Source: Pseudomonas sp. WJP1
GTDB lineage: Bacteria > Pseudomonadota > Gammaproteobacteria > Pseudomonadales > Pseudomonadaceae
Assembly (NCBI RefSeq): GCF_028471945.1
Contig: NZ_CP110128.1
Span: 5,855,001-5,919,000, forward strand
DNA: 64,000 nucleotides
Direction of reading: 5' to 3'
The notes below the pieces were generated by a model. It saw only the letters and a list, made by a program, of their open reading frames with translations. It was not told the DNA's origin and made no database searches. Every line of letters begins with the position of its first letter. Position 1 is the stretch's first letter. Both the position numbers and the translations under genes were made by a program. This document shows positions 26,613 through 35,151 of the stretch, in pieces.

Positions 26613-27400
26613 CTGAAGTAATCGTGCCTTCCCAAACCATTCACCGCGTCATGCATGAAATAAAACGCCGTCGTCTGGAGGTGCTGCGCGTCGTCGACCT
26701 GACCCCGCGCATGCGCCGCATTACCCTGGGTGGCCCTGAGCTCGCCGGCTTCGTCAGCCTCGGCACCGACGACCACGTCAAACTGCTGTTCCCGCAAAAC
26801 GCGGAGCAACAGGCGGCGCTGCAGACCCTGGTGCTCGGCGCCGGCAAAGACAACGGCCCGATGCCGGCCATGCGCGACTACACCCCGCGCCGGTACGACC
26901 TGGAAACCCTGGAGCTGGATATCGATTTCGTGCTGCACGGCGACGGCCCTGCCTCGACCTGGGCTGAACAGGCTCAACCCGGGCAGTTCCTGCACATCGG
27001 CGGGCCCCGGGGCTCGATGATCGTGCCGGATATCTTCGACAGCTACCTGCTGATCGGCGACGAGACCGCCCTGCCCGCCATCGCCCGACGCCTCGAAGGC
27101 CTGGCGGCGAATCGGCGGGCACTGGTGGTCATTGAAGTGGAAAACGGCGCCGAGCAGCAAAAGCTGGAAAGTGCGGCGCAGGTCGATGTGATCTGGGTGC
27201 TGCGCGAAGGTGGCAAGGACCACTTGTTGAGCACCGTGAAACAACTGACGGTGCCCGGTGGCAGCCTGTATGCGTGGGTGGCGACCGAGAGCAAAATGTC
27301 ACGGCAGATTCGCCGGGTGCTGCTGGACCAGCATGGGCTGGACGAACAGTTCGTCAAGGCGGTCGGCTACTGGCGCCTGGACGACAGCGACGACGAGTGA
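26609..27400 (+). CDS. yqjH: YqjH-like siderophore-interacting protein (ferric-chelate reductase)
   Basis: A 263-residue siderophore-interacting protein of the ferredoxin-reductase superfamily, which reduces ferric siderophores in the cytoplasm with FAD and NADPH. An FAD-binding barrel comes first (RMRRITLGGPEL, then MRDYTPRRYD), followed by an NAD(P)-binding half (LLIGDETALPAIARRLEGL). Gene order yqjI-yqjH with an ATGA overlap mirrors the E. coli divergent pair but here in one operon. Its 3' end overlaps the convergent membrane-protein gene by 34 bases. Confidence 0.88.
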   Translation: MTEVIVPSQTIHRVMHEIKRRRLEVLRVVDLTPRMRRITLGGPELAGFVSLGTDDHVKLLFPQNAEQQAALQTLVLGAGKDNGPMPAMRDYTPRRYDLETLELDIDFVLHGDGPASTWAEQAQPGQFLHIGGPRGSMIVPDIFDSYLLIGDETALPAIARRLEGLAANRRALVVIEVENGAEQQKLESAAQVDVIWVLREGGKDHLLSTVKQLTVPGGSLYAWVATESKMSRQIRRVLLDQHGLDEQFVKAVGYWRLDDSDDE

Positions 27401-28029
27401 GCGCGGCGATCCAGCCCGATCACGATCAGCGCAATCAGCACAAAACCCGCCAGCAGCCCGCCGGCGTTAGCGAACACCTGTGGATAACCCAGTTTGTCCA
27501 CATCGATGAATGGATACGGATACACCGCCAGTACATGCCCGCGCAGTAACGAGTAGGCGAAGTACAGCAGCGGGTAAATCACCCAGAGGCCGATGTGCCA
27601 GACGCGCAACGTGCCTTTGGGGACGCACCACCACCAATAGCCCAGGAAGAGCAGTGGCATGACGTCATGCAATAGCTCATCGGCCAGCCACTGCCAGCCT
27701 TCGGGGTGCCACAAATGGCGCAGCAATACGCTGTAGCCAAGGCCGACCACGGCGATGCTCACCGCCACCGCGCTGCTCACCCATGGCTGTAGAAACCAGC
27801 GCCGCAACGACGATTCCCGGGAGGTCCATTCGCAGGTCAGGACGGTCGCCACCAGGGTGTTGCTCAACACCGTGAAAAAGCTGAAAAAACTCAGCAACCC
27901 GCCCATCAGGCTGGCGTCGATGCTCCAGCGTGAATAGAGGATCAGGTACAGCTGAATACTCAATCCCGCCCAACCGAGGATCGCGGCACCCGCCACAAAA
28001 CGCCGCCGTGCGGCAGTCGGCTGCCCCAT
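27367..28029 (-). CDS. Pr6Pr-family membrane protein
   Basis: A 220-residue polytopic membrane protein with six predicted helices, including the conserved SFFTVLSNTLVA and YPLLYFAYSLLRG blocks of the Pr6Pr/FAR-17a-like family. The function is not established. An open frame continues upstream to 28185, but the ATG at 28029 lies 2 bp after the stop of the VF530 gene and fits an operon. Its 3' end overlaps yqjH convergently. Confidence 0.75.
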   Translation of the reverse strand: MGQPTAARRRFVAGAAILGWAGLSIQLYLILYSRWSIDASLMGGLLSFFSFFTVLSNTLVATVLTCEWTSRESSLRRWFLQPWVSSAVAVSIAVVGLGYSVLLRHLWHPEGWQWLADELLHDVMPLLFLGYWWWCVPKGTLRVWHIGLWVIYPLLYFAYSLLRGHVLAVYPYPFIDVDKLGYPQVFANAGGLLAGFVLIALIVIGLDRRAHSSSLSSRRQ

Positions 28030-28031
28030 GC

Positions 28032-28262
28032 TCAGACCGGGCGCTTGGTGCGCATCAGTTTCACGTACAGGCGCTCGACCTTCTCCCGCGCCCACGGCGT
28101 CTTGCGCAGGAATGCCAGGCTCGACTTGATGCTCGGATCGCTCTTGAAGCAACGGATATCGATGCGCTCGGCCAACCCCGACCATTGGTAATGGGTCACC
28201 AGTGCATTGAGGATCTGTTCCAGGGTCACGCCGTGCAGCGGATCGGGGTTGTGTTCGTTCAT
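28032..28262 (-). CDS. VF530-family DNA-binding protein
   Basis: A 76-residue protein matching the VF530/DUF2132 family ([16 protein letters not shown], then [20 protein letters not shown]). This is a small helical fold reported to bind double-stranded DNA. The length is standard. It is followed at 2 bp by the Pr6Pr-type gene on the same strand. Its cellular role is unknown. Confidence 0.88.
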   Translation of the reverse strand: MNEHNPDPLHGVTLEQILNALVTHYQWSGLAERIDIRCFKSDPSIKSSLAFLRKTPWAREKVERLYVKLMRTKRPV

Positions 28263-28533
28263 GCCAGGCCTTTGGGCGAAGTGGAAATGCAGAAGGCGCG
28301 CACCTTAGCCGAGGGCTTCGCTCGGGGGAAGCGCTCTGTGTGCTGTGTGTTTAATGTAGGTGATCTGCGCCTACTGTTACCGATTTCGAAAGGCAGCTTG
28401 TCAGTAAAAGCCCTTTCTCTATTTGTAACAGAACATTATCCTTACGCCCGTCCCAGCTGAAACGCTTCCGCTGCCCGCGTCACCCTGCTGCTTTCAGTTC
28501 ATTCCCCAGAAAAAGATCAAGAATTTCTTCCCT

Positions 28534-29916
28534 ATGCCTGATTTACAGTTTTCGAAAGACAGCGCTGTCTTTACGTCTTTCACTCGCCAAAAAGCTTTGA
28601 GCCTGTTCGCCGGGCTTAGCGTTTTGAGCCTCGCCATTGCTAGCCAGGCGGCGCCCGCCTTCGACAGCGACTCACCGTGGATGCTCGGTGACTGGAACGG
28701 CACCCGCAGCGAGCTGTTGGCAAAGGGCTACGACTTCAAGATCGACTACACCGGCGAAATGGGCAGCAATCTGCATGGCGGCTACGACCACGATCGCACC
28801 GCTCGCTACAGCGATCAGTTCGCGCTTGGCACTCACCTGGACCTGCAGAAAATCCTCGGCTGGGACGACGCCGAGTTCCAGCTGACCATCACCAAACGCA
28901 GCGGCAACAACATCAGCAACGACCGGATCAACGACCCGCGGGTCGGCGGATTCACCTCGGCGCAGGAAGTCTGGGGCCGTGGCCAGACCACGCGCCTGAC
29001 GCAGATGTGGTACCAGCAGAAATTCTTCGACCAGACACTCGACATCAAGGTCGGCCGCTTCGGCGAAGGCGAAGACTTCAACAGCTTTCCCTGTGACTTC
29101 CAGAACCTGGCGTTCTGCGGCTCCCAGGTCGGCAACTGGGTGGGCGACATCTGGTACAACTGGCCCGTCAGCCAGTGGGCGCTGCGGGTCAAGTATCACC
29201 TGACTCCGGAGCTGTACGCGCAGGTCGGCGCCTATGAGCAAAACCCGTCGAACCTCGACCGCGACAACGGCTTCAAGCTCAGCGGCAGCGGCACCCAAGG
29301 GGCAATCCTGCCGGTGGAACTGGTGTGGACGCCAAAGCTCAACGGTCTGCCGGGTGAATACCGTGCCGGCTATTACTACAGCAACGCCGACGCCAAGGAT
29401 GTCTACAAGGACAGCAACGGCCAGCCTGCCGCCCTGAGTGGCGAGGCTTACCGCAGCGCATCGAGCAAGCACGGTGTGTGGCTCGGCCTGCAGCAGCAAG
29501 TCACCAGCATCGCCAGCGACCATTCCCGTGGCCTGAGCCTGTTCGCCAACGGCACGATGCACGACAAGAAGACCAACGCCATCGACAACTATGTCCAGGC
29601 TGGCCTCGTCTACAAAGGCCTGTTCGACGCCCGTGCCAGGGATGACATCGGCTTTGCCATGGCCCGCGTGCACGTCAACCCGGCGTATCGCAAGAATGCC
29701 CAGGCGAGCAATCAAGCCAAGGCAGTCTTTGACTACGACAACCCGGCCTTCCTGCCACCTCAGGACACCGAATACAGCGCCGAACTCTATTACGGCGTGC
29801 ACGTCACGAACTGGCTGACAGTGCGCCCGAACCTGCAATACATCCGCCACCCCGGTGGCGTGAACGAGGTCGATGACGCGCTGATTGGCGGGATCAAGAT
29901 CCAGTCGTCCTTCTGA
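28534..29916 (+). CDS. oprB: Carbohydrate-selective porin OprB
   Basis: A 460-residue outer-membrane porin with an N-terminal signal region ending near SQA-APAF and the OprB opening GDWNGTRSELLAKGYDF. The barrel has many alternating aromatic strands and ends in a Phe (IKIQSSF), the usual signal for Bam insertion. OprB lets glucose and other sugars into the periplasm. The gene precedes gcd by about 210 bp, fitting periplasmic glucose oxidation. No terminator is visible between them, only a REP pair. Confidence 0.87.
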   Translation: MPDLQFSKDSAVFTSFTRQKALSLFAGLSVLSLAIASQAAPAFDSDSPWMLGDWNGTRSELLAKGYDFKIDYTGEMGSNLHGGYDHDRTARYSDQFALGTHLDLQKILGWDDAEFQLTITKRSGNNISNDRINDPRVGGFTSAQEVWGRGQTTRLTQMWYQQKFFDQTLDIKVGRFGEGEDFNSFPCDFQNLAFCGSQVGNWVGDIWYNWPVSQWALRVKYHLTPELYAQVGAYEQNPSNLDRDNGFKLSGSGTQGAILPVELVWTPKLNGLPGEYRAGYYYSNADAKDVYKDSNGQPAALSGEAYRSASSKHGVWLGLQQQVTSIASDHSRGLSLFANGTMHDKKTNAIDNYVQAGLVYKGLFDARARDDIGFAMARVHVNPAYRKNAQASNQAKAVFDYDNPAFLPPQDTEYSAELYYGVHVTNWLTVRPNLQYIRHPGGVNEVDDALIGGIKIQSSF

Positions 29917-29930
29917 GAATTACGCAAAAC

Positions 29931-30023
29931 CTGTGGGAGCGGGCTTGCTCGCGAAGAGGCCATCAGACCCAACATTACAGTCGGCTGACACACCGCTTTC
30001 GCGAGCAAGCCCGCTCCCACAAG
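29931..30023. repeat. REP-like inverted repeat
   Basis: Arms CTGTGGGAGCGGGCTTGCTC and GAGCAAGCCCGCTCCCACAAG lie between oprB and gcd. In this intragenic-operon position it may act on mRNA stability. Confidence 0.9.
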
Positions 30024-30128
30024 GGAATGCGGCGCCCCAACCAGTTTTATATGAACCACGCCCCCGCAGGATCGTCATCTACAGTGAACCTGCGCGGGAC
30101 CACTTGAAACGTCACGGAGAACCACACT

Positions 30129-32537
30129 ATGAGCACTGACGGTGCTTTGAGTCGAAGCCGTCTATTGCCGACCCTGCTCGGCATTCTGCTTCTGCTAATG
30201 GGCCTGGCCATGCTGGCCGGCGGGATCAAGCTGAGCATGCTCGGCGGCTCGCTGTACTACCTGCTGGCCGGTATCGGCCTGGCGCTGACCGGCCTCCTGC
30301 TGATCGCCGCGCGCCGTGCCGCGCTGGGCCTGTACGCACTGGTGCTGTTCGCCAGCACCGTCTGGGCACTGTGGGAAGTCGGCCTCGACTGGTGGCAGCT
30401 GGTGCCGCGCCTGGCGATGCTGTTCGCGCTGGGCCTGGTCATGTTGCTGCCGTGGTTTCGTCGTCCACTGCTGCGTGATGGCGCCGCCCCCCTGGGCACC
30501 GGCGCCCTGAGCGTGGCCGTGGTGATCGCGGGCGCAACGGCCCTGGCCAGCCAGTTCACCAACCCGGGTGAAATCAAGGGTCAACTGGACCGCGACAGCG
30601 TGCCGGGCATGACCAACACCGCCCCGGCCATGCCCGACGGTGACTGGAACTCCTACGGCCGCAGCGCCCACGGTGACCGTTACTCGCCGCTGGCGCAGAT
30701 CACCCCGCAAAACGTCAACAAGCTGGTACCGGCCTGGACCTACCGCACCGGTGACCTGCCAGGGCCGAACGACCCGGGCGAAACCACCGCCGAAAACACC
30801 CCGCTGAAAGTCAACGGCATGCTCTACGTGTGCACGCCGCACAGCCAGGTGATCGCGCTGGACCCGGACACCGGCAAGGAAATCTGGCGTTTCGATCCGA
30901 AGCTCTCGACGCAGAATGCGGCGAACTTCAAGGGTTGGGCGCACATGACCTGCCGTGGCGTGACCTATCACGATGACGCGGTGTATGCCTCCGAACAGAG
31001 CCCGACCGGTTCGGCCAGCCCGGCCCCGGCCAGCGCTTGCCCGCGCAAGATCTTCCTGCCGACCGCCGACACCCGCCTGATCGCGCTGAATGCCGACACC
31101 GGCAAGATGTGCGAAGACTTCGGCGACAAGGGCCAGGTCGACCTGCGCGCCAACATCGGCGGCTTCACGGCCGGCGGTTACTACTCCACCTCGCCACCCG
31201 CGGTCACCAAGGACCTGGTGGTGATTGGCGGCCATGTCACCGACAACGTCTCCACCGACGAGCCAAGCGGCGTGATCCGCGCGTTCGACGTGCACACCGG
31301 CAAGCTGGTGTGGAACTGGGACAGCGGCAACCCGGACGATACGACGCCGATTGCCGAGGGCAAGACCTACACCCGCAACTCGCCGAACATGTGGTCCATG
31401 TTCGCGGTCGATGAAAAACTCGGCATGCTGTACCTGCCGATGGGCAACCAGACCCCGGACCAGTTCGGTGGCGCGCGTACCCCTGAATCGGAACTGCACG
31501 CGGCCGGCCTGACCGCCCTGGACATCGCCACCGGTAAAGTGCGCTGGCACTTCCAGTTCACCCACCATGACCTGTGGGACATGGACGTCGGCGGCCAGCC
31601 GACCCTGATGGACCTGAAAACCGCTGATGGCGTGAAACAGGCCGTCCTGGCGTCGACCAAGCAAGGCAGCATCTACGTGCTGGACCGCAGCACCGGCCAG
31701 GCCATCGTGCCGATCAACGAAGTGCCAGTGCCGCAAGGCGCGGTGGAAGGCGACCACACCTCGCCGACGCAGCCGAAATCCGACCTGAACCTGATGCCGC
31801 CGCCGCTGCAAGAGCGCGACATGTGGGGCGTCACGCCGTTCGACCAACTGATCTGCCGGATCGACTTCAAATCCATGCGCTACGACGGCCCGTTCACCCC
31901 GCCGTCGCTGCAGGGTTCGATCGTGTATCCAGGCAACTTCGGTGTGTTCGACTGGGGCGGTATCTCCGTTGACCCGGTGCGTCAGATCGCATTCGTGAAC
32001 CCGAGCTACATGGCGTTCAAATCGAAAATGATCCCGGCCGCCGAAATCGCCGCCCAAGGACCGCGCAAGAGCGAAACCGAAGGCGTGCAACCAAACAAGG
32101 GCGCGCCGTACGGCGTGGTGCTCGAAGCCTTGCTGTCGCCAATGGGCCTGCCGTGCCAGGCGCCAGCGTGGGGCTACGTGGCCGCGATCGACCTGACCAC
32201 CCATGAAAAAATCTGGATGCACAAGAACGGTACCGTGCGTGACAGCTCGCCGGTTCCGATCCCTCTGAGCATGGGCGTCCCGAGCCTGGGCGGCACCTTC
32301 ACCACCGCTGGCGGCGTCGGTTTCCTCAGCGGCACCCTCGACCAGTACCTGCGTGCCTACGACGTGAAAAACGGCAAGCAACTGTGGGAAGGTCGCCTGC
32401 CGGCAGGCGCGCAAACCACGCCGATGACCTACACCGGCAAGGACGGCAAGCAATACGTGCTGGTCGTGGCTGGCGGTCACGGTTCGCTGGGCACCAAACA
32501 GGGTGACTATGTGATTGCCTACAAACTGTCGGAATAG
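30129..32537 (+). CDS. gcd: Membrane-bound PQQ-dependent glucose dehydrogenase
   Basis: An 802-residue quinoprotein with five N-terminal membrane helices (residues about 15-140) and a periplasmic eight-bladed PQQ propeller. Conserved blocks include WNSYGRSAHGDRYSPL, ASEQSPTG and FTHHDLWDMDVGGQP. It oxidises glucose to gluconolactone in the periplasm and passes electrons to ubiquinone; the pathway supports gluconate-based phosphate solubilisation in pseudomonads. The annotation could extend to the glucose/quinate/shikimate group, but length and the oprB neighbour favour glucose. A strong terminator follows. Confidence 0.92.
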   Translation: MSTDGALSRSRLLPTLLGILLLLMGLAMLAGGIKLSMLGGSLYYLLAGIGLALTGLLLIAARRAALGLYALVLFASTVWALWEVGLDWWQLVPRLAMLFALGLVMLLPWFRRPLLRDGAAPLGTGALSVAVVIAGATALASQFTNPGEIKGQLDRDSVPGMTNTAPAMPDGDWNSYGRSAHGDRYSPLAQITPQNVNKLVPAWTYRTGDLPGPNDPGETTAENTPLKVNGMLYVCTPHSQVIALDPDTGKEIWRFDPKLSTQNAANFKGWAHMTCRGVTYHDDAVYASEQSPTGSASPAPASACPRKIFLPTADTRLIALNADTGKMCEDFGDKGQVDLRANIGGFTAGGYYSTSPPAVTKDLVVIGGHVTDNVSTDEPSGVIRAFDVHTGKLVWNWDSGNPDDTTPIAEGKTYTRNSPNMWSMFAVDEKLGMLYLPMGNQTPDQFGGARTPESELHAAGLTALDIATGKVRWHFQFTHHDLWDMDVGGQPTLMDLKTADGVKQAVLASTKQGSIYVLDRSTGQAIVPINEVPVPQGAVEGDHTSPTQPKSDLNLMPPPLQERDMWGVTPFDQLICRIDFKSMRYDGPFTPPSLQGSIVYPGNFGVFDWGGISVDPVRQIAFVNPSYMAFKSKMIPAAEIAAQGPRKSETEGVQPNKGAPYGVVLEALLSPMGLPCQAPAWGYVAAIDLTTHEKIWMHKNGTVRDSSPVPIPLSMGVPSLGGTFTTAGGVGFLSGTLDQYLRAYDVKNGKQLWEGRLPAGAQTTPMTYTGKDGKQYVLVVAGGHGSLGTKQGDYVIAYKLSE

Positions 32538-32558
32538 GCGACAACCGTAGTTGAAGCC

Positions 32559-32589
32559 AAGGCGACTCCCGCAGGGGGTCGCCTTTTTT
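32559..32589 (+). terminator. Rho-independent terminator after gcd
   Basis: AAGGCGAC...GTCGCCTT hairpin followed by a run of T. The rest of the 327-bp gap to bifA holds no other recognisable feature. Confidence 0.9.
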
Positions 32590-32864
32590 GTGGGCGAGCG
32601 ACCAGTCCAAAAGCAGCGCCCGGCACCTTGCCTCAACGCCACAGCCGTCTAACATCTAACGAAAGGAAATTTTGTCCCAATTCCCCTCAAGTTGAAGGAC
32701 TCGACTACCGACACATTACTGATCGGGCAATTGCCCCAGACACAGCAAATCGGCCAAGCTGCAGGCAAAATTCCGCAGGATGGATTGTCCCTTTGACTGC
32801 CATCACGGGATTGCCAATACTCATGGCAACTTGATGCTACCCGCACGGAACAAGGAATTACCCT

Positions 32865-34916
32865 TTGAAGCTGGAACTCAAGAACAGCTTGTCGGTGAAG
32901 TTGCTCCGGGTCGTGCTCCTGTCGGCATTGATCGTCGGCGTGGTCTTGAGCTGCGCACAGATCGTGTTCGATGCCTATAAAACCCGCCAGGCCGTCGCCG
33001 GTGATGCCGAACGCATCCTCGACATGTTCCGCGACCCCTCGACCCAGGCCGTCTACAGCCTGGACCGGGAAATGGGCATGCAGGTGATCGAAGGCCTGTT
33101 TCAGGATGATGCGGTTCGTCAGGCGTCCATTGGCCATCCCAACGAGGCCATGCTGGCGCAGAAATCCCGTGAGCTGCAGCACTCCAGCAGTCGCTGGCTG
33201 ACCGACCTGATCCTCGGCAAGGAACGCACCTTCACCACCCAGTTGGTGGGACGCGGGCCTTACAGCGAGTATTACGGCGACCTGAGCATCACCCTCGACA
33301 CCGCCACCTACGGCAAGGGCTTCATCGTCAGTTCGGTGATCATCTTCATTTCCGGGGTACTGCGTGCCATGGCAATGGGCCTGGTGCTGTACCTGGTCTA
33401 TCACTGGCTATTGACCAAACCCCTGTCGCGGATCATCGAACACCTGACCGAAATCAACCCCGACCGCCCCAGCGAGCATAAGATTCCATTGCTCAAGGGC
33501 CATGAGAAGAACGAACTGGGGCTGTGGATCAACACCGCCAACCAGTTGCTCGAATCCATCGAGCGCAACACCCACCTGCGCCACGAAGCGGAAAACAGCC
33601 TGTTGCGCATGGCCCAGTACGATTTCCTTACCGGCCTGCCGAACCGCCAGCAATTGCAAACACAGCTGGACAGGATCCTCGTCGATGCCGGCAAGCTGCA
33701 ACGCCGGGTCGCGGTGTTGTGTGTCGGGCTCGATGACTTCAAGGGCATCAACGAACAGTTCAGCTACCAGACCGGCGACCAGTTGCTGCTGGCCCTGGCC
33801 GATCGCCTGCGCGCGCACAGCGGACGCCTTGGCGCCCTCGCCCGCCTGGGAGGCGACCAGTTCGCCCTGGTGCAGGCCGATATCGAGCAACCCTACGAAG
33901 CCGCCGAACTGGCCCAGAGCATTCTCGATGACCTGGAAGCGGCGTTTGCCCTCGATCATCAACAGATCCGCCTGCGCGCCACCATCGGCATTACCTTGTT
34001 CCCCGAGGATGGCGACAGTACCGAGAAGTTGCTGCAAAAAGCCGAGCAGACCATGACCCTGGCCAAGACACGCTCGCGCAACCGCTATCAGTTCTATATC
34101 GCCAGCGTCGACACCGAAATGCGCCGCCGCCGCGAGTTGGAAAAAGACTTGCGCGATGCACTGGCCCGCGACCAGTTCTACCTGGTCTACCAACCGCAGA
34201 TCAGCTATCGCGATCACCGGGTGGTCGGCGTCGAAGCGTTGATCCGCTGGCAGCATCCCGACCATGGGCTGGTACCACCAGACCTGTTCATCCCGCTGGC
34301 CGAGCAGAACGGCACCATCATCGCCATCGGTGAATGGGTGCTGGACCAGGCCTGCAAGCAGTTGCGCGACTGGCACGACCAGGGCTTCAGCGACATGCGC
34401 ATGGCCGTGAATCTTTCCACCGTGCAGCTGCACCACGCCGAGCTGCCACGGGTGATCAACAACCTGATGCAGATGTATCGCTTGCCTCCGCGCAGCCTGG
34501 AGCTGGAAGTCACCGAAACCGGCCTGATGGAAGACATCAGCACCGCCGCCCAGCATTTGCTCAGCCTGCGCCGCTCCGGTGCGCTGATCGCGATCGACGA
34601 CTTCGGTACGGGTTATTCGTCACTGAGCTATCTGAAAAGCCTGCCGCTGGACAAGATCAAGATCGACAAGAGTTTCGTCCAGGACCTGCTCGATGACGAT
34701 GACGACGCAACCATCGTTCGCGCCATCATCCAATTGGGCAAGAGCCTGGGCATGCAGGTGATCGCCGAAGGCGTGGAAACCCTGGAGCAGGAGGCCTACA
34801 TCATCTCCGAAGGCTGCCACGAGGGTCAGGGCTACTTCTACAGCAAGCCCCTGCCGGCCCGGGAGCTGGTGGCTTACCTGAAGCAGGCCCAGCGCAGTAA
34901 CGCCGCTATCTTGTAA
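32865..34916 (+). CDS. bifA: BifA-type c-di-GMP phosphodiesterase (GGDQF-EAL)
   Basis: A 683-residue membrane protein: two helices around residues 10-30 and 165-190 enclose a periplasmic domain, followed by a GGDEF domain with the degenerate motif GGDQF and a full EAL domain (VEALIRWQHP, ELEVTETGLM, IDDFGTGYSSLSYL, AEGVET). The intact EAL and changed GGDEF match BifA, the phosphodiesterase that promotes swarming and biofilm dispersal. The gene order bifA-icmP also matches other pseudomonads. The start is TTG, supported by AAGGA about 8 bases ahead. Confidence 0.9.
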   Translation: MKLELKNSLSVKLLRVVLLSALIVGVVLSCAQIVFDAYKTRQAVAGDAERILDMFRDPSTQAVYSLDREMGMQVIEGLFQDDAVRQASIGHPNEAMLAQKSRELQHSSSRWLTDLILGKERTFTTQLVGRGPYSEYYGDLSITLDTATYGKGFIVSSVIIFISGVLRAMAMGLVLYLVYHWLLTKPLSRIIEHLTEINPDRPSEHKIPLLKGHEKNELGLWINTANQLLESIERNTHLRHEAENSLLRMAQYDFLTGLPNRQQLQTQLDRILVDAGKLQRRVAVLCVGLDDFKGINEQFSYQTGDQLLLALADRLRAHSGRLGALARLGGDQFALVQADIEQPYEAAELAQSILDDLEAAFALDHQQIRLRATIGITLFPEDGDSTEKLLQKAEQTMTLAKTRSRNRYQFYIASVDTEMRRRRELEKDLRDALARDQFYLVYQPQISYRDHRVVGVEALIRWQHPDHGLVPPDLFIPLAEQNGTIIAIGEWVLDQACKQLRDWHDQGFSDMRMAVNLSTVQLHHAELPRVINNLMQMYRLPPRSLELEVTETGLMEDISTAAQHLLSLRRSGALIAIDDFGTGYSSLSYLKSLPLDKIKIDKSFVQDLLDDDDDATIVRAIIQLGKSLGMQVIAEGVETLEQEAYIISEGCHEGQGYFYSKPLPARELVAYLKQAQRSNAAIL

Positions 34917-34922
34917 ACCCCC

Positions 34923-35005
34923 TTGTAGGAGCCAGGCTTGCCGGCGAAGGCGGCCTGACTGACACACCGCATCGCCTGGTTCGCCGGCAAGCCTGGCTCC
35001 TACAA
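34923..35005. repeat. REP-like inverted repeat
   Basis: Arms TTGTAGGAGCCAGGCTTGCC and GGCAAGCCTGGCTCCTACAA lie directly after bifA. Confidence 0.9.
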
Positions 35006-35066
35006 AGAATGCAACGATGCCGCGATCGTTCCGTGAATAAGAAATATTTCCAACCACAACCCTTTA

Positions 35067-35095
35067 CACATAATGCGAAAGATTTGCATTATGTG
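35067..35095. promoter_or_regulatory. 29-bp near-palindrome, candidate Fur-type operator
   Basis: Ten-base arms CACATAATGC and GCATTATGTG flank a 9-base centre (GAAAGATTT) that is itself partly symmetric. It lies about 57 bp before the imelysin gene. AT-rich ATAAT/ATTAT halves resemble Fur-family sites, fitting the iron theme of the downstream genes, but the match to the 19-bp Fur consensus is only partial. Confidence 0.55.
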
Positions 35096-35151
35096 GCAGT
35101 TTTGCGCGCCGGACGCGTTATACCACCCCCTCTCGAAGCAGGATGTTCGCC

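Noticed and set aside
30195..32642. 815-codon open frame antisense to gcd (and similar long antisense frames, e.g. 18615-20252)
   Set aside because: Long antisense frames are common in high-GC Pseudomonas genes. Composition is His/Arg/Gln-rich shadow sequence and the sense frames are clear proteins.
32865..34916. GGDQF in the GGDEF domain of BifA as a novel loss of cyclase activity
   Set aside because: This is the known state of BifA, so it confirms identity rather than being new.
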